Shown here in pieces: positions 1 to 12,358 of a DNA stretch of 64,000 nt. A program made the translations under genes and the position numbers. Positions within the stretch are counted from its first letter, which is position 1. Each line of letters begins with the position of its first letter. The notes under the pieces are model-generated. The model had not been told where the DNA came from, ran no database searches, and was given only the letters and a program-made list of their open reading frames with translations. This stretch comes from Vibrio furnissii CIP 102972 (GTDB lineage Bacteria > Pseudomonadota > Gammaproteobacteria > Enterobacterales > Vibrionaceae): contig NZ_ACZP01000017.1 in the NCBI RefSeq assembly GCF_000176175.1, forward strand, positions 1 to 64,000. Direction: 5' to 3'.

Positions 1-273
<273 letters not shown>

Positions 274-340
274 TACGAATGATTATTGCGATGAGTGTTC
301 ACACAGATTGATACGGTTTAGATGTGAAGAGTATCTTAGT

Positions 341-416
341 GTCCCGTTCGTCTAGAGGCCTAGGACACCGCCCTTTCACGGCGGTAACAGGGGTTCGACT
401 CCCCTACGGGATACCA
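341..416 (+). tRNA. tRNA-Glu (TTC)
   Basis: A 76-nt cloverleaf in the 16S-23S spacer. The acceptor arms GTCCCGT and ACGGGAT pair, the anticodon loop CTTTCAC gives anticodon TTC, the T loop is GGTTCGACTCC and CCA is encoded. It is the first of three spacer tRNAs and would be cut from the rRNA precursor. Confidence 0.97.
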
Positions 417-417
417 C

Positions 418-493
418 GGGTCGTTAGCTCAGTTGGTAGAGCAGTTGACTTTTAATCAATTGGTCGCAGGTTCGAATCCTGCACGACCCACCA
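418..493 (+). tRNA. tRNA-Lys (TTT)
   Basis: A 76-nt tRNA starting one base after the Glu tRNA ends. Acceptor arms GGGTCGT and ACGACCC pair, the anticodon loop CTTTTAA gives TTT, and CCA is encoded. It is part of the same rRNA precursor. Confidence 0.97.
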
Positions 494-521
494 TTTCCTG
501 CCACAGGAAATCAAATAATGT

Positions 522-597
522 GGGCGATTAGCTCAGTTGGGAGAGCACCTGCCTTACAAGCAGGGGGTCACTGGTTCGAACCCGGTATCGCCCACCA
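522..597 (+). tRNA. tRNA-Val (TAC)
   Basis: A 76-nt tRNA with acceptor arms GGGCGAT and ATCGCCC, anticodon loop CTTACAA giving TAC, and encoded CCA. The Glu-Lys-Val spacer set is one of the combinations known from Vibrio rRNA operons. Confidence 0.97.
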
Positions 598-710
598 CTC
601 TCTAAGTATTTTTGGATAGGATAGCCAAACCACTTCAGTAAAACGGGTGTGGTTCGGATTTCTGACGCTGAGAATCCTTAGAAAGTGTTATTTTCGATAG
701 AAAGTGGCAT

Positions 711-722
711 TGCTCTTTAACA
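711..722 (+). promoter_or_regulatory. boxA antitermination element in the 16S-23S spacer
   Basis: The twelve bases TGCTCTTTAACA match the rrn boxA consensus. In enterobacteria and vibrios this RNA site binds NusB/NusE and keeps RNA polymerase terminator-resistant over the 23S gene. The rest of the spacer from 598 to 947 has no gene. Its end (about 931-950) can pair with bases just after the 23S gene to form the RNase III processing stalk. Confidence 0.85.
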
Positions 723-947
723 ATTTGGAAAGCTGACAAAACAACAATTTATTGTTGTTTGTAAAGTTCTCAATGTATTCCTAACGGAATACACCAACAA
801 ACACATTCAAGTGTGCTTGGTATCGAAGCTTACTGTTTCAGTAAGTCTTCAAAATTGAGTCCGGCAAAATCAGTCACACACTCATGTAAATTAAATGTGT
901 GACACCTAGGTTGTTTAACAACAACCCGAAACTCCTTCGGGTTGTAT

Positions 948-3838
<2,891 letters not shown>

Positions 3839-3929
3839 ACAACACCCAAGGGGTTTTGTAGTGGACTCAAAGCTAAGTGCATAAGAATGTGTTGAGAGAA
3901 CGAAAACAGCTTTCCGAATTTTAAGAATT

Positions 3930-4049
3930 TGCTTGGCGACCATAGCGTTTTGGACCCACCTGATTCCATTCCGAACTCAGAAGTGAAACGAAACAGCGTC
4001 GATGGTAGTGTGGGGCCTCCCCATGTGAGAGTAGAACATCGCCAGGCTT
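3930..4049 (+). rRNA. rrf: 5S ribosomal RNA
   Basis: A 120-nt 5S gene whose ends TGCTTGGCGA and TCGCCAGGCT pair to form helix I. It includes the conserved CCGAACTCAGAAGTGAAACG segment. It follows the 23S gene after about 90 bases. Confidence 0.96.
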
Positions 4050-4148
4050 TAATATCGTTTTCAGATATTCATTTTAAGGAATAATTTGAAAACACAGCTA
4101 AAAATCCAGCATCATCTGTATAAGACTCGATTTTTAGTGACAATTTGT

Positions 4149-4239
4149 GGAGAGATGGCTGAGTGGTTGAAAGCACCGGTCTTGAAAACCGGCGATGGTT
4201 AATAGCTATCCTAGGGTTCAAATCCCTATCTCTCCGCCA
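4149..4239 (+). tRNA. tRNA-Ser (TGA)
   Basis: A 91-nt class II tRNA with a long variable arm. Acceptor arms GGAGAGA and TCTCTCC pair, the anticodon loop CTTGAAA gives TGA, and CCA is encoded. No terminator is visible between the 5S gene and this tRNA, so it may be transcribed as the distal gene of the rRNA operon. The shared terminator lies just after it. Confidence 0.96.
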
Positions 4240-4245
4240 CTATTC

Positions 4246-4278
4246 AAAAAGCCCGCTGAGCAATCAGCGGGCTTTTTG
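4246..4278 (+). terminator. Rho-independent terminator of the rrn/tRNA-Ser unit
   Basis: A GC-rich hairpin (AGCCCGCTGA, loop, TCAGCGGGCT) followed by a T run, directly after the tRNA-Ser CCA end. Confidence 0.93.
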
Positions 4279-4305
4279 TCATTTGTCATGGTGAAAATGA
4301 ATCGT

Positions 4306-4329
4306 AAAAAAGCCGCAGTGATTGCGGCT
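4306..4329 (-). terminator. Terminator after ilvY
   Basis: On the minus strand the hairpin GCCGCA-loop-TGCGGC is followed by TTTTTTACG. It lies 8 bases beyond the ilvY stop codon. Confidence 0.85.
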
Positions 4330-4336
4330 AGCATAT

Positions 4337-5230
4337 TTAGTCAACAATACTGCGTTTGGATGACACCACTCGCCATAACGCTCGCACTAACGGATCATCG
4401 AGCTGTGAGCGCTTACAGCACACCCCAAGCTTGAATGGTTTGATTGGTGAGAAGGCGAGTCGCTGTACTTTCTCTCGCACAGGGCTGTTGTTGATCACCA
4501 CATCCGGCGCAATTCCGACACCACACCCCAAAGCCACCATGCTCACGATCGCCTCATGTCCGGCAATCTGTGCGTAAATGTTGGGCTTAATCTTCATCTT
4601 CTTAAACCAAGCATTCGCACGATCCCGTGCGGTTCCGACTTCTGGCACAATGAAGGGAACTTGTGTCCAGTCAGGGTGCTCTTTCTGTACTTCTTCGACA
4701 AAGCTGCTGATGCCAATCGGCGCGATCACCGACAGTGGGATTTCGCTGATGGTTTCAAACTCAACCCGGGATGGCAGACTTTCTGGCATGGCGGAGATGG
4801 CGATGTCTGCTTCATCATTGAGGATTTTATCGATCGCTTGTGCAGGATCGCCTGTCAGCAGTTTGAATTCGATGTAGGGATGCTTTAAGCGAAAAGCATT
4901 CAGTAGTTCAGGCAGATGGCTATAGCTGGCGGTCACGGAGCAAAAAAGGCGAATCTCACCTTTTAATTTGGCTTCCTGATCATTGAGTTCGAATTGAAAC
5001 TGACGCCATTCATTGATCATCCGCATCGCGACAGGCAGCAGTTTACTCCCCGCTGGCGTGAGCTCGACGCTTCGATTGTCGCGAACAAACAGGGCATGAC
5101 CAATCTCTTCCTCCAGTTTCTGGACCTGACGGCTGAGCGCTGATGGACTGACGTGCATCGCGGTCGCGGTTTTACTGAAATTCATGCTGTCACACAGATG
5201 CAGAAACAGCTGTAAGGTTTTAATGTTCAT
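4337..5230 (-). CDS. ilvY: LysR-type activator of ilvC (IlvY)
   Basis: A 297-residue LysR-family regulator, the same length as E. coli IlvY. The N-terminal winged helix-turn-helix (about residues 1-60) has the typical stretch MHVSPSALSRQVQKLEEEIG. The rest is the effector-binding domain, which in IlvY senses acetolactate and acetohydroxybutyrate and activates ilvC. It is divergent from ilvC, the classic arrangement. I chose the ATG at 5230; a GTG four codons upstream would give the non-family start MRVP. The palindrome at 5244-5258 lies just before this start, fitting autoregulation. Family and context make the assignment firm. Confidence 0.95.
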   Translation of the reverse strand: MNIKTLQLFLHLCDSMNFSKTATAMHVSPSALSRQVQKLEEEIGHALFVRDNRSVELTPAGSKLLPVAMRMINEWRQFQFELNDQEAKLKGEIRLFCSVTASYSHLPELLNAFRLKHPYIEFKLLTGDPAQAIDKILNDEADIAISAMPESLPSRVEFETISEIPLSVIAPIGISSFVEEVQKEHPDWTQVPFIVPEVGTARDRANAWFKKMKIKPNIYAQIAGHEAIVSMVALGCGVGIAPDVVINNSPVREKVQRLAFSPIKPFKLGVCCKRSQLDDPLVRALWRVVSSKRSIVD

Positions 5231-5243
5231 GGGAACTCGCACG

Positions 5244-5258
5244 TTGCATTAATTGCAA
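5244..5258. promoter_or_regulatory. Probable IlvY operator in the ilvY-ilvC intergenic region
   Basis: TTGCATTAATTGCAA is an inverted repeat of the T-N11-A type bound by LysR proteins. It sits 14 bases before the ilvY start codon and about 110 bases before ilvC. IlvY of enterobacteria binds tandem operators here to repress itself and activate ilvC. The second operator is not clear by eye. Confidence 0.65.
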
Positions 5259-5366
5259 TAACTAATTGTGAATATATCACTTTGAGCAACTGAATGTCTG
5301 TTTTAGTATGAATTCATTCGGTGCAGAGCCACCGGCCTAATGGAATAACGATAAAGGAGCACCCTC

Positions 5367-6851
5367 ATGGCTAACTATTTCAATACGCTAAACCTACGTG
5401 AACAACTTGATCAACTTGGCCGCTGCCGCTTTATGGCGCGTGAAGAATTTGCAACTGAAGCAGATTACCTGAAAGGCAAGAAAGTCGTCATCGTGGGGTG
5501 TGGTGCTCAAGGCCTGAACCAAGGTCTGAACATGCGTGATTCGGGGCTGGACGTTGCTTATGCTTTGCGCCAAGCGGCAATCGATGAAAAGCGTCAATCG
5601 TACAAAAACGCCAAAGACAACGGCTTTGTGGTTGGTAGCTATGAAGATCTGATTCCACAAGCTGACCTCGTAGTTAACCTCACGCCAGATAAACAACACT
5701 CTAATGTGGTTGAAACGGTGATGCCATTGATGAAACAAGGTGCAGCACTGGGTTACTCACACGGCTTTAACATCGTGGAAGAAGGCATGCAAATTCGTCC
5801 AGACCTGACGGTTGTGATGGTGGCGCCAAAATGTCCAGGTACGGAAGTGCGTGAAGAGTACAAACGTGGCTTTGGTGTGCCAACACTGATTGCGGTTCAC
5901 CCAGAAAACGATCCAAAAGGTGAAGGTTGGGATATCGCGAAAGCATGGGCTGCTGCAACTGGCGGTCACCGTGCGGGTTGTCTGGAATCCTCGTTCGTTG
6001 CGGAAGTAAAATCGGACTTGATGGGTGAGCAAACCATCCTGTGTGGCATGCTGCAAGCCGGTTCTATCGTGTGTTACGAGAAAATGATTGCTGATGGTAT
6101 CGAACCAGGTTACGCCGGTAAACTACTGCAATTTGGTTGGGAAACCGTGACTGAAGCGCTGAAGTTTGGTGGCATCACGCACATGATGGATCGTCTGTCG
6201 AATCCGGCGAAAATCAAAGCATTTGAACTGTCTGAAGAGCTGAAAGATCTGTTGCGTCCACTATACAACAAACACATGGATGACATCATCTCGGGTCACT
6301 TCTCAAGCACCATGATGGCCGACTGGGCGAACGATGACGTGAACCTACTGGGCTGGCGTGCAGAAACGGCGGAAACAGCGTTTGAAAACTACCCAGCAAC
6401 GGACGTGAAGATCGCAGAACAAGAGTACTTCGACAATGGCATTCTGATGATTGCGATGGTTCGCGCTGGGGTTGAACTGGCCTTTGAAGCGATGACGGCA
6501 TCTGGCATCATTGATGAGTCGGCGTACTATGAATCACTGCACGAATTGCCACTGATTGCGAACACCATCGCACGTAAGCGTCTGTACGAAATGAACGTGG
6601 TGATCTCGGATACGGCGGAGTACGGGAACTACCTGTTCGCTAACGTTGCGACGCCGCTGCTGCGTGAGAAGTTCATGCCAAACGTTGGTACGGACGTGAT
6701 TGGTAAAGGCTTGGGTGAGACATCAAATCAAGTGGATAACGCGACGCTGATCGAAGTGAACAGCATCATCCGCAACCACCCTGTGGAATATATCGGTGAA
6801 GAACTGCGTGGCTACATGAAAGACATGAAGCGCATCGCAGTGGGTGATTAA
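5367..6851 (+). CDS. ilvC: Ketol-acid reductoisomerase, class II (IlvC)
   Basis: Converts 2-acetolactate and 2-aceto-2-hydroxybutyrate to dihydroxy acids with NADPH and Mg2+, the second common step of isoleucine and valine synthesis, in the cytoplasm. At 494 residues it is the long class II enzyme (E. coli 491), with a doubled knotted C-terminal domain. The Rossmann motif GCGAQGLNQG is near residues 45-54, and the acidic metal-binding helix region follows in the C-terminal half (DLMGEQTILCG near 217). A good ribosome site (AAAGGAG) precedes the ATG. It is transcribed alone, opposite ilvY, and ends at a strong terminator. Confidence 0.98.
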   Translation: MANYFNTLNLREQLDQLGRCRFMAREEFATEADYLKGKKVVIVGCGAQGLNQGLNMRDSGLDVAYALRQAAIDEKRQSYKNAKDNGFVVGSYEDLIPQADLVVNLTPDKQHSNVVETVMPLMKQGAALGYSHGFNIVEEGMQIRPDLTVVMVAPKCPGTEVREEYKRGFGVPTLIAVHPENDPKGEGWDIAKAWAAATGGHRAGCLESSFVAEVKSDLMGEQTILCGMLQAGSIVCYEKMIADGIEPGYAGKLLQFGWETVTEALKFGGITHMMDRLSNPAKIKAFELSEELKDLLRPLYNKHMDDIISGHFSSTMMADWANDDVNLLGWRAETAETAFENYPATDVKIAEQEYFDNGILMIAMVRAGVELAFEAMTASGIIDESAYYESLHELPLIANTIARKRLYEMNVVISDTAEYGNYLFANVATPLLREKFMPNVGTDVIGKGLGETSNQVDNATLIEVNSIIRNHPVEYIGEELRGYMKDMKRIAVGD

Positions 6852-6897
6852 TCACTCGGCTTAAAAGAATTACAAAAGCAAACACAACAACATAAAA

Positions 6898-6933
6898 AAG
6901 AAAAAGGGCTTAGTCGCAAGACTAAGCCCTTTA
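6898..6933 (+). terminator. Terminator after ilvC (also faces ubiK)
   Basis: A 13-bp stem (AAAGGGCTTAGTC, GCAA loop, GACTAAGCCCTTT) flanked by A and T runs, so it can act in both directions between the convergent ilvC and ubiK. Confidence 0.93.
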
Positions 6934-6978
6934 TATATTCAGCGTATTAGCTGCCAATGACATTCTGGCCGAATGGCC

Positions 6979-7230
6979 TTATTTATCCGCCAGTTTAGCT
7001 TCCAGCTCGGCGAGCTTGGCTTCCATCTCGGTCAGTTTTTGACGTGTGCGCAGCAGGACTTGAGTTTGAACGTCGAACTCTTCGCGGCTAACAACATCCA
7101 GTTTATTCAACTGTCCTTGAATCACTTGGCGCACTTTTTGTTCCACGTCCGCACCCAGCTCTTTCACTGGCTGAGGCATGGATTCGTGAATCTGCTTGGC
7201 AATTTGCTCAAGTTTTTTTGGATCAAACAT
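6979..7230 (-). CDS. ubiK: Ubiquinone biosynthesis accessory factor UbiK
   Basis: An 83-residue protein of the BMFP/YqiC family. The N-terminal half is an amphipathic helix (MFDPKKLEQIAKQI), and the C-terminal third is a coiled coil rich in E, K, L and A (TEMEAKLAELEAKLADK). UbiK binds UbiJ and supports the soluble Ubi complex in aerobic ubiquinone synthesis. Length and both halves fit the family. It is a single gene between ilvC and the vex operon. Confidence 0.9.
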   Translation of the reverse strand: MFDPKKLEQIAKQIHESMPQPVKELGADVEQKVRQVIQGQLNKLDVVSREEFDVQTQVLLRTRQKLTEMEAKLAELEAKLADK

Positions 7231-7302
7231 GCGGTTTTCACTCCTATATTTATTCCGCCCATTCTATGCAATTCGTCTTGGAATGTCGTTAATTGCAGCC
7301 AT

Positions 7303-7329
7303 AAAAAAGGCCACCGAAGTGGCCTTTTG
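7303..7329 (-). terminator. Terminator of the vexRAB transcript
   Basis: The hairpin AAAGGCCAC-CGAA-GTGGCCTTT with A and T runs on both sides lies 24 bases beyond the vexB stop codon. Confidence 0.9.
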
Positions 7330-7352
7330 TGAGTCAGAAACTCTTTAGTGAT

Positions 7353-10300
7353 TTACTTGTTCTCTGCCAGTTGGCGTTGTGCGGCTTTCGCTTCATCAAC
7401 TCGGGCCAGTTTCTCCAAGTCTTTGTCTTCGACAAACACCGGCAGTGGCTTGTGCTTTTCTGCCAGATAGCTGTAAATCACTGGTAGGACGAACAGGGTA
7501 AAGATGGTCCCGATCGCCAGACCAGCGACGATCACAATCCCGATACTGAAGCGCTGAGCAGCACCGGCACCGGTGGCGTACATCAACGGGATCAGACCAG
7601 CAATCATCGCTGCGGTGGTCATCAGAATCGGACGCAGACGCACTTTAGCAGCCGCCATGACGGCATCAATACGATTGAGTTTGTTGTGCAACTGCTCTTC
7701 TTTGGCCACTTCACAAATCAAAATACCGTGCTTGGTGATCAGACCCACGAGGGTAATCAAGCCGACCTGCGAGTAAATGTTCATGGTTGCCATCCCCCAC
7801 GCCAGCGCAATCAATGCACCACAAATGGCAAGTGGCACCGACACCATGATCACGATCGGGTCTTTGAGTGATTCAAACTGAATCGCCAGCACCAAGAAGA
7901 TGATCGCCAGGGCCAGACCAAACGTGGCATACAACGCGCTGCCTTCGGTCACGTACTGACGGGCTTCACCCATGTAATCGTGATTGTACCCTTTCGGCAG
8001 TTTGGTATCAGCGATGTTCTCGAACCACGCGATGGCATCCCCCATGGCAGTGCCGGGCGATGGAACCGCACCGACGGTTGCTGAGTTCAACTGGTTGAAG
8101 TGTGGCAGCGCACGCGGCTCAGCCACGACATCAATGTTGATCAAGCTACCCAGTGGTACTGCTTGCCCATCTGCGCCGCGAACGTAGTAATTATTCATCG
8201 ACTCTGGGTTCAAGCGCCATTTACGCTCAACCTGTGGAATCACTTCGTACGAACGGCCGTTCAGGTCGATACGGTTGACGTAACCGTCCGCCATCATGGT
8301 GCCAAGCGTGACACCGATGTCTTGCATGGTGACACCATACGCGCCGGCTTTGTCCTTATCGATGTTGATTTTCATCGTGGCCGAGTCGTAGTTCAAATCC
8401 AAGTTGGAGTACACAAACAGCGGACTATTTTGAACTTCGGTCAGCACGTCGGTTGCAATGGTAAACAAGCTCTCAAATGCGTTGGGCGTCGTGATGACAA
8501 ACTGAATCGGCAGGCCTGAACCCGCACCCGGCAATTCCGGCATCTGGAAGGCGGTGACAGCCATCCCCGGAATGTCTTTCACCAAGTTACCCACGCGTGT
8601 GGTCACTTCAGCTTGGCTCGCTTCACGCTGGCTCCAAGGGACCATTGATGCGATACCAAACGCTTGGTTGGAATCTGGCACCCCGGTGAAAACTTGCGCA
8701 AATTGCACTTCTGGCTGATCGGAGAGAATCTTGTTCACATCCGCCATGGTGTTGGACAGGTAATCCAAGTTCGCATTGGATGGACCGGTACCCAGCAGCA
8801 TGACCACGCCTTTATCTTCCGATGGTGCCAGTTCACTTGGAATGAACTTGAACAGCACCGGCAAGCTACCAAACACGATGATCGCAAACGCAATGACCAC
8901 CGGACGGTGTTGCATGACCGCACGCAGCATTTTTTCGTAGCGGTTGGTCATTTTGTCCAGCACGTGGTGCACTTTCTGTTCAAAGCGATTCGGTTTTTCA
9001 TTCGCTTTGAGCATTTTTGAACACATCATCGGCGACAGCGTCAGTGCGATGATACCGGACACAAACACGGAACCGGCCAGCGTGAGGGCAAACTCTTTAA
9101 ACAGCGACCCGGTGATCCCGCCCATCAGCGCGATAGGCGCGTATACCGCACCCAGCGTCAGCGTCATGGCAATCACGGGCACGGCGATTTCACGCGTCCC
9201 GATAATCGCGGCGCGGAATGGGGATTCGCCTGCCTTGATATGACGGTCGACGTTTTCTAGCACCACGATCGCATCATCCACCACCAAGCCGATGGCGAGT
9301 ACCATCGCCAGCAGGGTCATCAAGTTCCAGGAGAAGCCCATCGCCTGCATCACCATCGCCACACCAATCAACGACAGCGGAATGGTGACGATAGGAATGA
9401 TCACGGCGCGGAACGAACCCAGGAACAAAGTGATCACCACCAGAACGATCACTGCCGCTTCGATGATGGTTTTAATCACTTCATGAATCGATTCGTTGAT
9501 CGCAACGGTGGAGTCATACAACACGTTCATCTTGATGTTGCTTGGCATGTTGCGTTGCAGCTCTGGCAAGATCTCCAACACATCTTTGGCGATGTTGATT
9601 GGGTTTGCACTGGGGGCAGCGTTGATTGCGGCAACCACCGCTTCTTGGCCGTTGGCACTCGCGCGGTATGTGTCGTGGCTTTTCGCCAATGTCACGTTGG
9701 CAATGTCGCCCAGACGGGTCACGTTCCCGTCTTCGGTTTTCACCACCAGACTTTTCAGCTCGTCGACGTTCGAGACTTGCGTATCGGCGCTACCGTTAAA
9801 CAGCACGAATTCGCCTATCGCTTGACCGGTAGCCGATTGGTAGTTGTTGGCACTCAGAACGCTCATCACGTCGGTGGCGGTCAGGTTAAACGCAGCCATT
9901 TTGGCTGGGTCGAGCCACACGCGCAGGGCGTATTTAAGACCACCGTACAGATCGATACTGGAAATCCCGTTGATCGAGTACAGCTGAGGGTTGGTCACAC
10001 GTTGCAGGTAATCGGTGATCTGACTCGAATCCAGTTCATTACTGGTAAAGCCGATGTAGAGAACCGCGGTGGTGGAACCGGTCGACATGGTAACCGTTGG
10101 GTCTTCCGCTTCTTTAGGAAGCTGAGAGCGCACCGAGTTGGTCTTGGCCAGCACGTCAGACAACGCCGCATTCGGATCGGTGTTGAGCTTCATGTTGACT
10201 GTGATTTTCGAAGTCCCCAAGACGGATTGCGACGTCATGTAGTCGATGTTATCGGCCTGAGCAACCGCCTGTTCCAAAGGCTGGGTAATAAAGCCTTGAA

Positions 10301-10475
10301 TCAGATCGGCACTCGCACCGTAATAACTGGTACTGACGGTAATCACCGTATTGGTCATTTCCGGATATTCACTGACCTGCATTTTGAACACAGCTTGCAA
10401 ACCAAGCAGCGCAATCAAAAAGCTGATCGAAATCGCGAGTACCGGACGTTTAATAAAAACATCAGTAAAGCGCAT
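7353..10475 (-). CDS. vexB: RND efflux pump inner-membrane subunit (VexB-like)
   Basis: A 1040-residue proton-driven RND transporter. It has the usual twelve membrane helices with two large periplasmic loops; the first helix is around residues 10-28. The proton-relay aspartates are seen in LVVDDAIVVLENVDRH (central helix 4) and the relay lysine in LITKHGILICE (helix 10). It starts 11 bases after vexA and belongs to vexRAB. In V. cholerae the homologous locus between ubiK and rep is the bile- and detergent-pumping VexAB system; the symbol rests on this shared position. No outer-membrane channel gene is present, so TolC is the likely partner. Confidence 0.88.
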   Translation of the reverse strand: MRFTDVFIKRPVLAISISFLIALLGLQAVFKMQVSEYPEMTNTVITVSTSYYGASADLIQGFITQPLEQAVAQADNIDYMTSQSVLGTSKITVNMKLNTDPNAALSDVLAKTNSVRSQLPKEAEDPTVTMSTGSTTAVLYIGFTSNELDSSQITDYLQRVTNPQLYSINGISSIDLYGGLKYALRVWLDPAKMAAFNLTATDVMSVLSANNYQSATGQAIGEFVLFNGSADTQVSNVDELKSLVVKTEDGNVTRLGDIANVTLAKSHDTYRASANGQEAVVAAINAAPSANPINIAKDVLEILPELQRNMPSNIKMNVLYDSTVAINESIHEVIKTIIEAAVIVLVVITLFLGSFRAVIIPIVTIPLSLIGVAMVMQAMGFSWNLMTLLAMVLAIGLVVDDAIVVLENVDRHIKAGESPFRAAIIGTREIAVPVIAMTLTLGAVYAPIALMGGITGSLFKEFALTLAGSVFVSGIIALTLSPMMCSKMLKANEKPNRFEQKVHHVLDKMTNRYEKMLRAVMQHRPVVIAFAIIVFGSLPVLFKFIPSELAPSEDKGVVMLLGTGPSNANLDYLSNTMADVNKILSDQPEVQFAQVFTGVPDSNQAFGIASMVPWSQREASQAEVTTRVGNLVKDIPGMAVTAFQMPELPGAGSGLPIQFVITTPNAFESLFTIATDVLTEVQNSPLFVYSNLDLNYDSATMKINIDKDKAGAYGVTMQDIGVTLGTMMADGYVNRIDLNGRSYEVIPQVERKWRLNPESMNNYYVRGADGQAVPLGSLINIDVVAEPRALPHFNQLNSATVGAVPSPGTAMGDAIAWFENIADTKLPKGYNHDYMGEARQYVTEGSALYATFGLALAIIFLVLAIQFESLKDPIVIMVSVPLAICGALIALAWGMATMNIYSQVGLITLVGLITKHGILICEVAKEEQLHNKLNRIDAVMAAAKVRLRPILMTTAAMIAGLIPLMYATGAGAAQRFSIGIVIVAGLAIGTIFTLFVLPVIYSYLAEKHKPLPVFVEDKDLEKLARVDEAKAAQRQLAENK

Positions 10476-10486
10476 ACATCCTCCGC

Positions 10487-11593
10487 TTACAGCATTGGGG
10501 TTTCAGCAGGAGGCGTTGTTGCATTGCTTTCGACAATGCGAACTTTGGCGCCATTACTTAAACGAACCTGACCTGAAGTCACCACCACATCGCCGGCTTT
10601 CACGCCATCAAGAATGTGGGCAATGTCTTTGGTTCGCTCACCCACTTTCACCACATGCTGTTGCACGCGTTTCACGCCATCTTCTTCGGTCACAACAAAC
10701 ACGTTGTTGCCGTACAGTGTAAAGGTGATTGCGGTTTGTGGCAGCGTGACCTGATTTTCCAGTTTCGGCAGAATGATGCTGGCGCGCGCAAACATACCGC
10801 TGCGCAGCTTCCCGTCGCTGTTTGGAATATCGGCTTGCACTTGAATCAGACCACTTTGCACGCTCACTGCCGGTTCAATGGCAGTGATTGAGCCATGGAA
10901 CGAAGTGGCTGGGTACGCATCGACAAAAATGTTCACGTCCTGACCCATCGAAATGCGCGAAATGTCTGTTTGTGGCACGGTAAAACGTAAACGCATCACG
11001 CTGGTGTCTTCCAGACGCACGATGTCGGTGCCCGGTTGCAAGTACTGACCCAGGTAGACGTTACGAATACCGACCACGCCAGCAAATGGCGCTTTGATTT
11101 CGCGACGGGCAATCGAGGCTTTCAGGCTCTCGATGTCGGCAGACAAGGAGTAGTAATTCGCTTCGGCATCATCAAACGATTCTTTAGAAATGGAGCCTTT
11201 TGCGTACAGACCTTTGTAGCGTTCGTATTTGGCTTTCGCTGCCGGTAAGCGGGCCTGAGAACTTTTCAGGTTCGCTTTCTCGACGTCGGAATCCAGCATG
11301 ACCAGTGGTTGGCCTTGAGTCACTTGTGTGCCTGACTCAAAGGTGATTTGGTCGATGACACCGCTGGTTTCTGTCGTCAGCGTGACGCCCTGATTGGGTT
11401 CAATAAAGCCGATGGCATCAATGACCGGAATCCAGTCCACAGGTTTCACTTCGGTCACTGTGATTGGAAATTCTGCTTCAGGGCGATTGGCCATGTATTC
11501 AGCAATTTTCTTTTGCTTAAACAAATTGAAACCTATCACGCTGCCAAACAGCAGAATCACGATAAGTATCATGAAGAATGTCCACTTTTTCAT
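10487..11593 (-). CDS. vexA: RND efflux periplasmic adaptor (VexA-like)
   Basis: A 368-residue membrane fusion protein. An N-terminal anchor helix (residues about 4-24) has no lipobox, so the protein is probably held by an uncleaved helix. Then come a split biotin/lipoyl-like domain (IDQITFESGTQVTQGQPLV near 80-98, and REIKAPFAGVVGIRN), a short alpha-hairpin between its halves, and a beta-barrel domain. It would bridge the vexB pump to TolC. It lies 18 bases after vexR and 11 bases before vexB, so the three are co-transcribed. Confidence 0.88.
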   Translation of the reverse strand: MKKWTFFMILIVILLFGSVIGFNLFKQKKIAEYMANRPEAEFPITVTEVKPVDWIPVIDAIGFIEPNQGVTLTTETSGVIDQITFESGTQVTQGQPLVMLDSDVEKANLKSSQARLPAAKAKYERYKGLYAKGSISKESFDDAEANYYSLSADIESLKASIARREIKAPFAGVVGIRNVYLGQYLQPGTDIVRLEDTSVMRLRFTVPQTDISRISMGQDVNIFVDAYPATSFHGSITAIEPAVSVQSGLIQVQADIPNSDGKLRSGMFARASIILPKLENQVTLPQTAITFTLYGNNVFVVTEEDGVKRVQQHVVKVGERTKDIAHILDGVKAGDVVVTSGQVRLSNGAKVRIVESNATTPPAETPML

Positions 11594-11611
11594 TCTAGTG
11601 AGAACCCCAGT

Positions 11612-12220
11612 TTAGTGTTGAATGATTGTGTCCCAACAGGCTTCAATTACTGCCTGAAGGTCGTCGTTGCTTAGTTGGTACAAGCCGGACGCATGTTTTT
11701 GCGCCAAGGCGACAGTCGTTTCAAAACTTAGCGCCGCGAGGATTTGATTATCCAGCGGTTTGAATAAGCCTTGTGCTTTACCTTGATCGAACAGCAAATC
11801 GACTTTGGTAAACATTTTCCTCTCAAGTTCCTTAATGTTGCAACCAGTTGTTGTGGGTAATGATTCATATTGAACATAGTTGCAAATCAGATCACTGTCC
11901 GAGTTCGCCAAACTCCAGATGTTCAGCCACATGGTACGAAAACGCTGTTTCAGCGGCATGTCATCGCTGACATTGTCCTGCACAGCATCCGCAATTCGGC
12001 GGCTGACATGTAATCGCACTTCACGTAGCAGATGTTCCTTATCGTCGAAGTAGCGATACAACGTTCCTGCGGCTACATCGGCTTTTCTCGCTAATTTGTG
12101 CATCGACAAACCACGAAACCCCAATTCTGCAATCAGGGTTTCCGCCGATTCAAGAATCGCCAGTCGCTTGTCAGTTAGTTGATCAGGCACAGAAAAATTC
12201 CGTAGTGAATGAACGTTCAT
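11612..12220 (-). CDS. vexR: TetR-family regulator of the vex pump (VexR-like)
   Basis: A 202-residue TetR/AcrR regulator. The DNA-binding helices lie in about residues 20-65, with the typical KADVAAGTLYRYFDDKEHLL. The C-terminal helical domain would bind the inducer. It is the first gene of vexRAB and likely autoregulates. The start is uncertain: a -10 box TATAAT ends only 2 bases before the ATG at 12220, so that codon may lie at or upstream of the transcription start. A GTG at 12190, ten codons downstream with CGGAA just before it, would give a 192-residue protein that still holds the whole DNA-binding domain. Confidence 0.88.
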   Translation of the reverse strand: MNVHSLRNFSVPDQLTDKRLAILESAETLIAELGFRGLSMHKLARKADVAAGTLYRYFDDKEHLLREVRLHVSRRIADAVQDNVSDDMPLKQRFRTMWLNIWSLANSDSDLICNYVQYESLPTTTGCNIKELERKMFTKVDLLFDQGKAQGLFKPLDNQILAALSFETTVALAQKHASGLYQLSNDDLQAVIEACWDTIIQH

Positions 12221-12228
12221 CCATTATA
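12209..12228 (-). promoter_or_regulatory. vexR promoter -10 box and putative VexR operator
   Basis: Minus-strand TATAAT at 12228-12223 is followed after two bases by the perfect palindrome ATGAACGTTCAT (12209-12220). A TetR dimer bound there would cover the transcription start and block the operon. The best -35 candidate, TTGCAA, is 19 bases upstream of the -10, which is a little long. Confidence 0.6.
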
Positions 12229-12358
12229 GCTTATATTCTGCTCCTTTTTGCAACACAAATGTGCAGCAAAAATAAAGCCACGGTTTTTTCTTTGTGTGGA
12301 AAGCAGCGCCGACGGGCATTATCATTAGCAGCTCGAATAAGCAGACCCAGAGAGCAAC

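Noticed and set aside
9483..10571. 362-codon frame antisense to vexB and the vexA end
   Set aside because: It lies opposite a clear, conserved pump gene. Its His/Arg/Val-rich composition is a reading-frame shadow.
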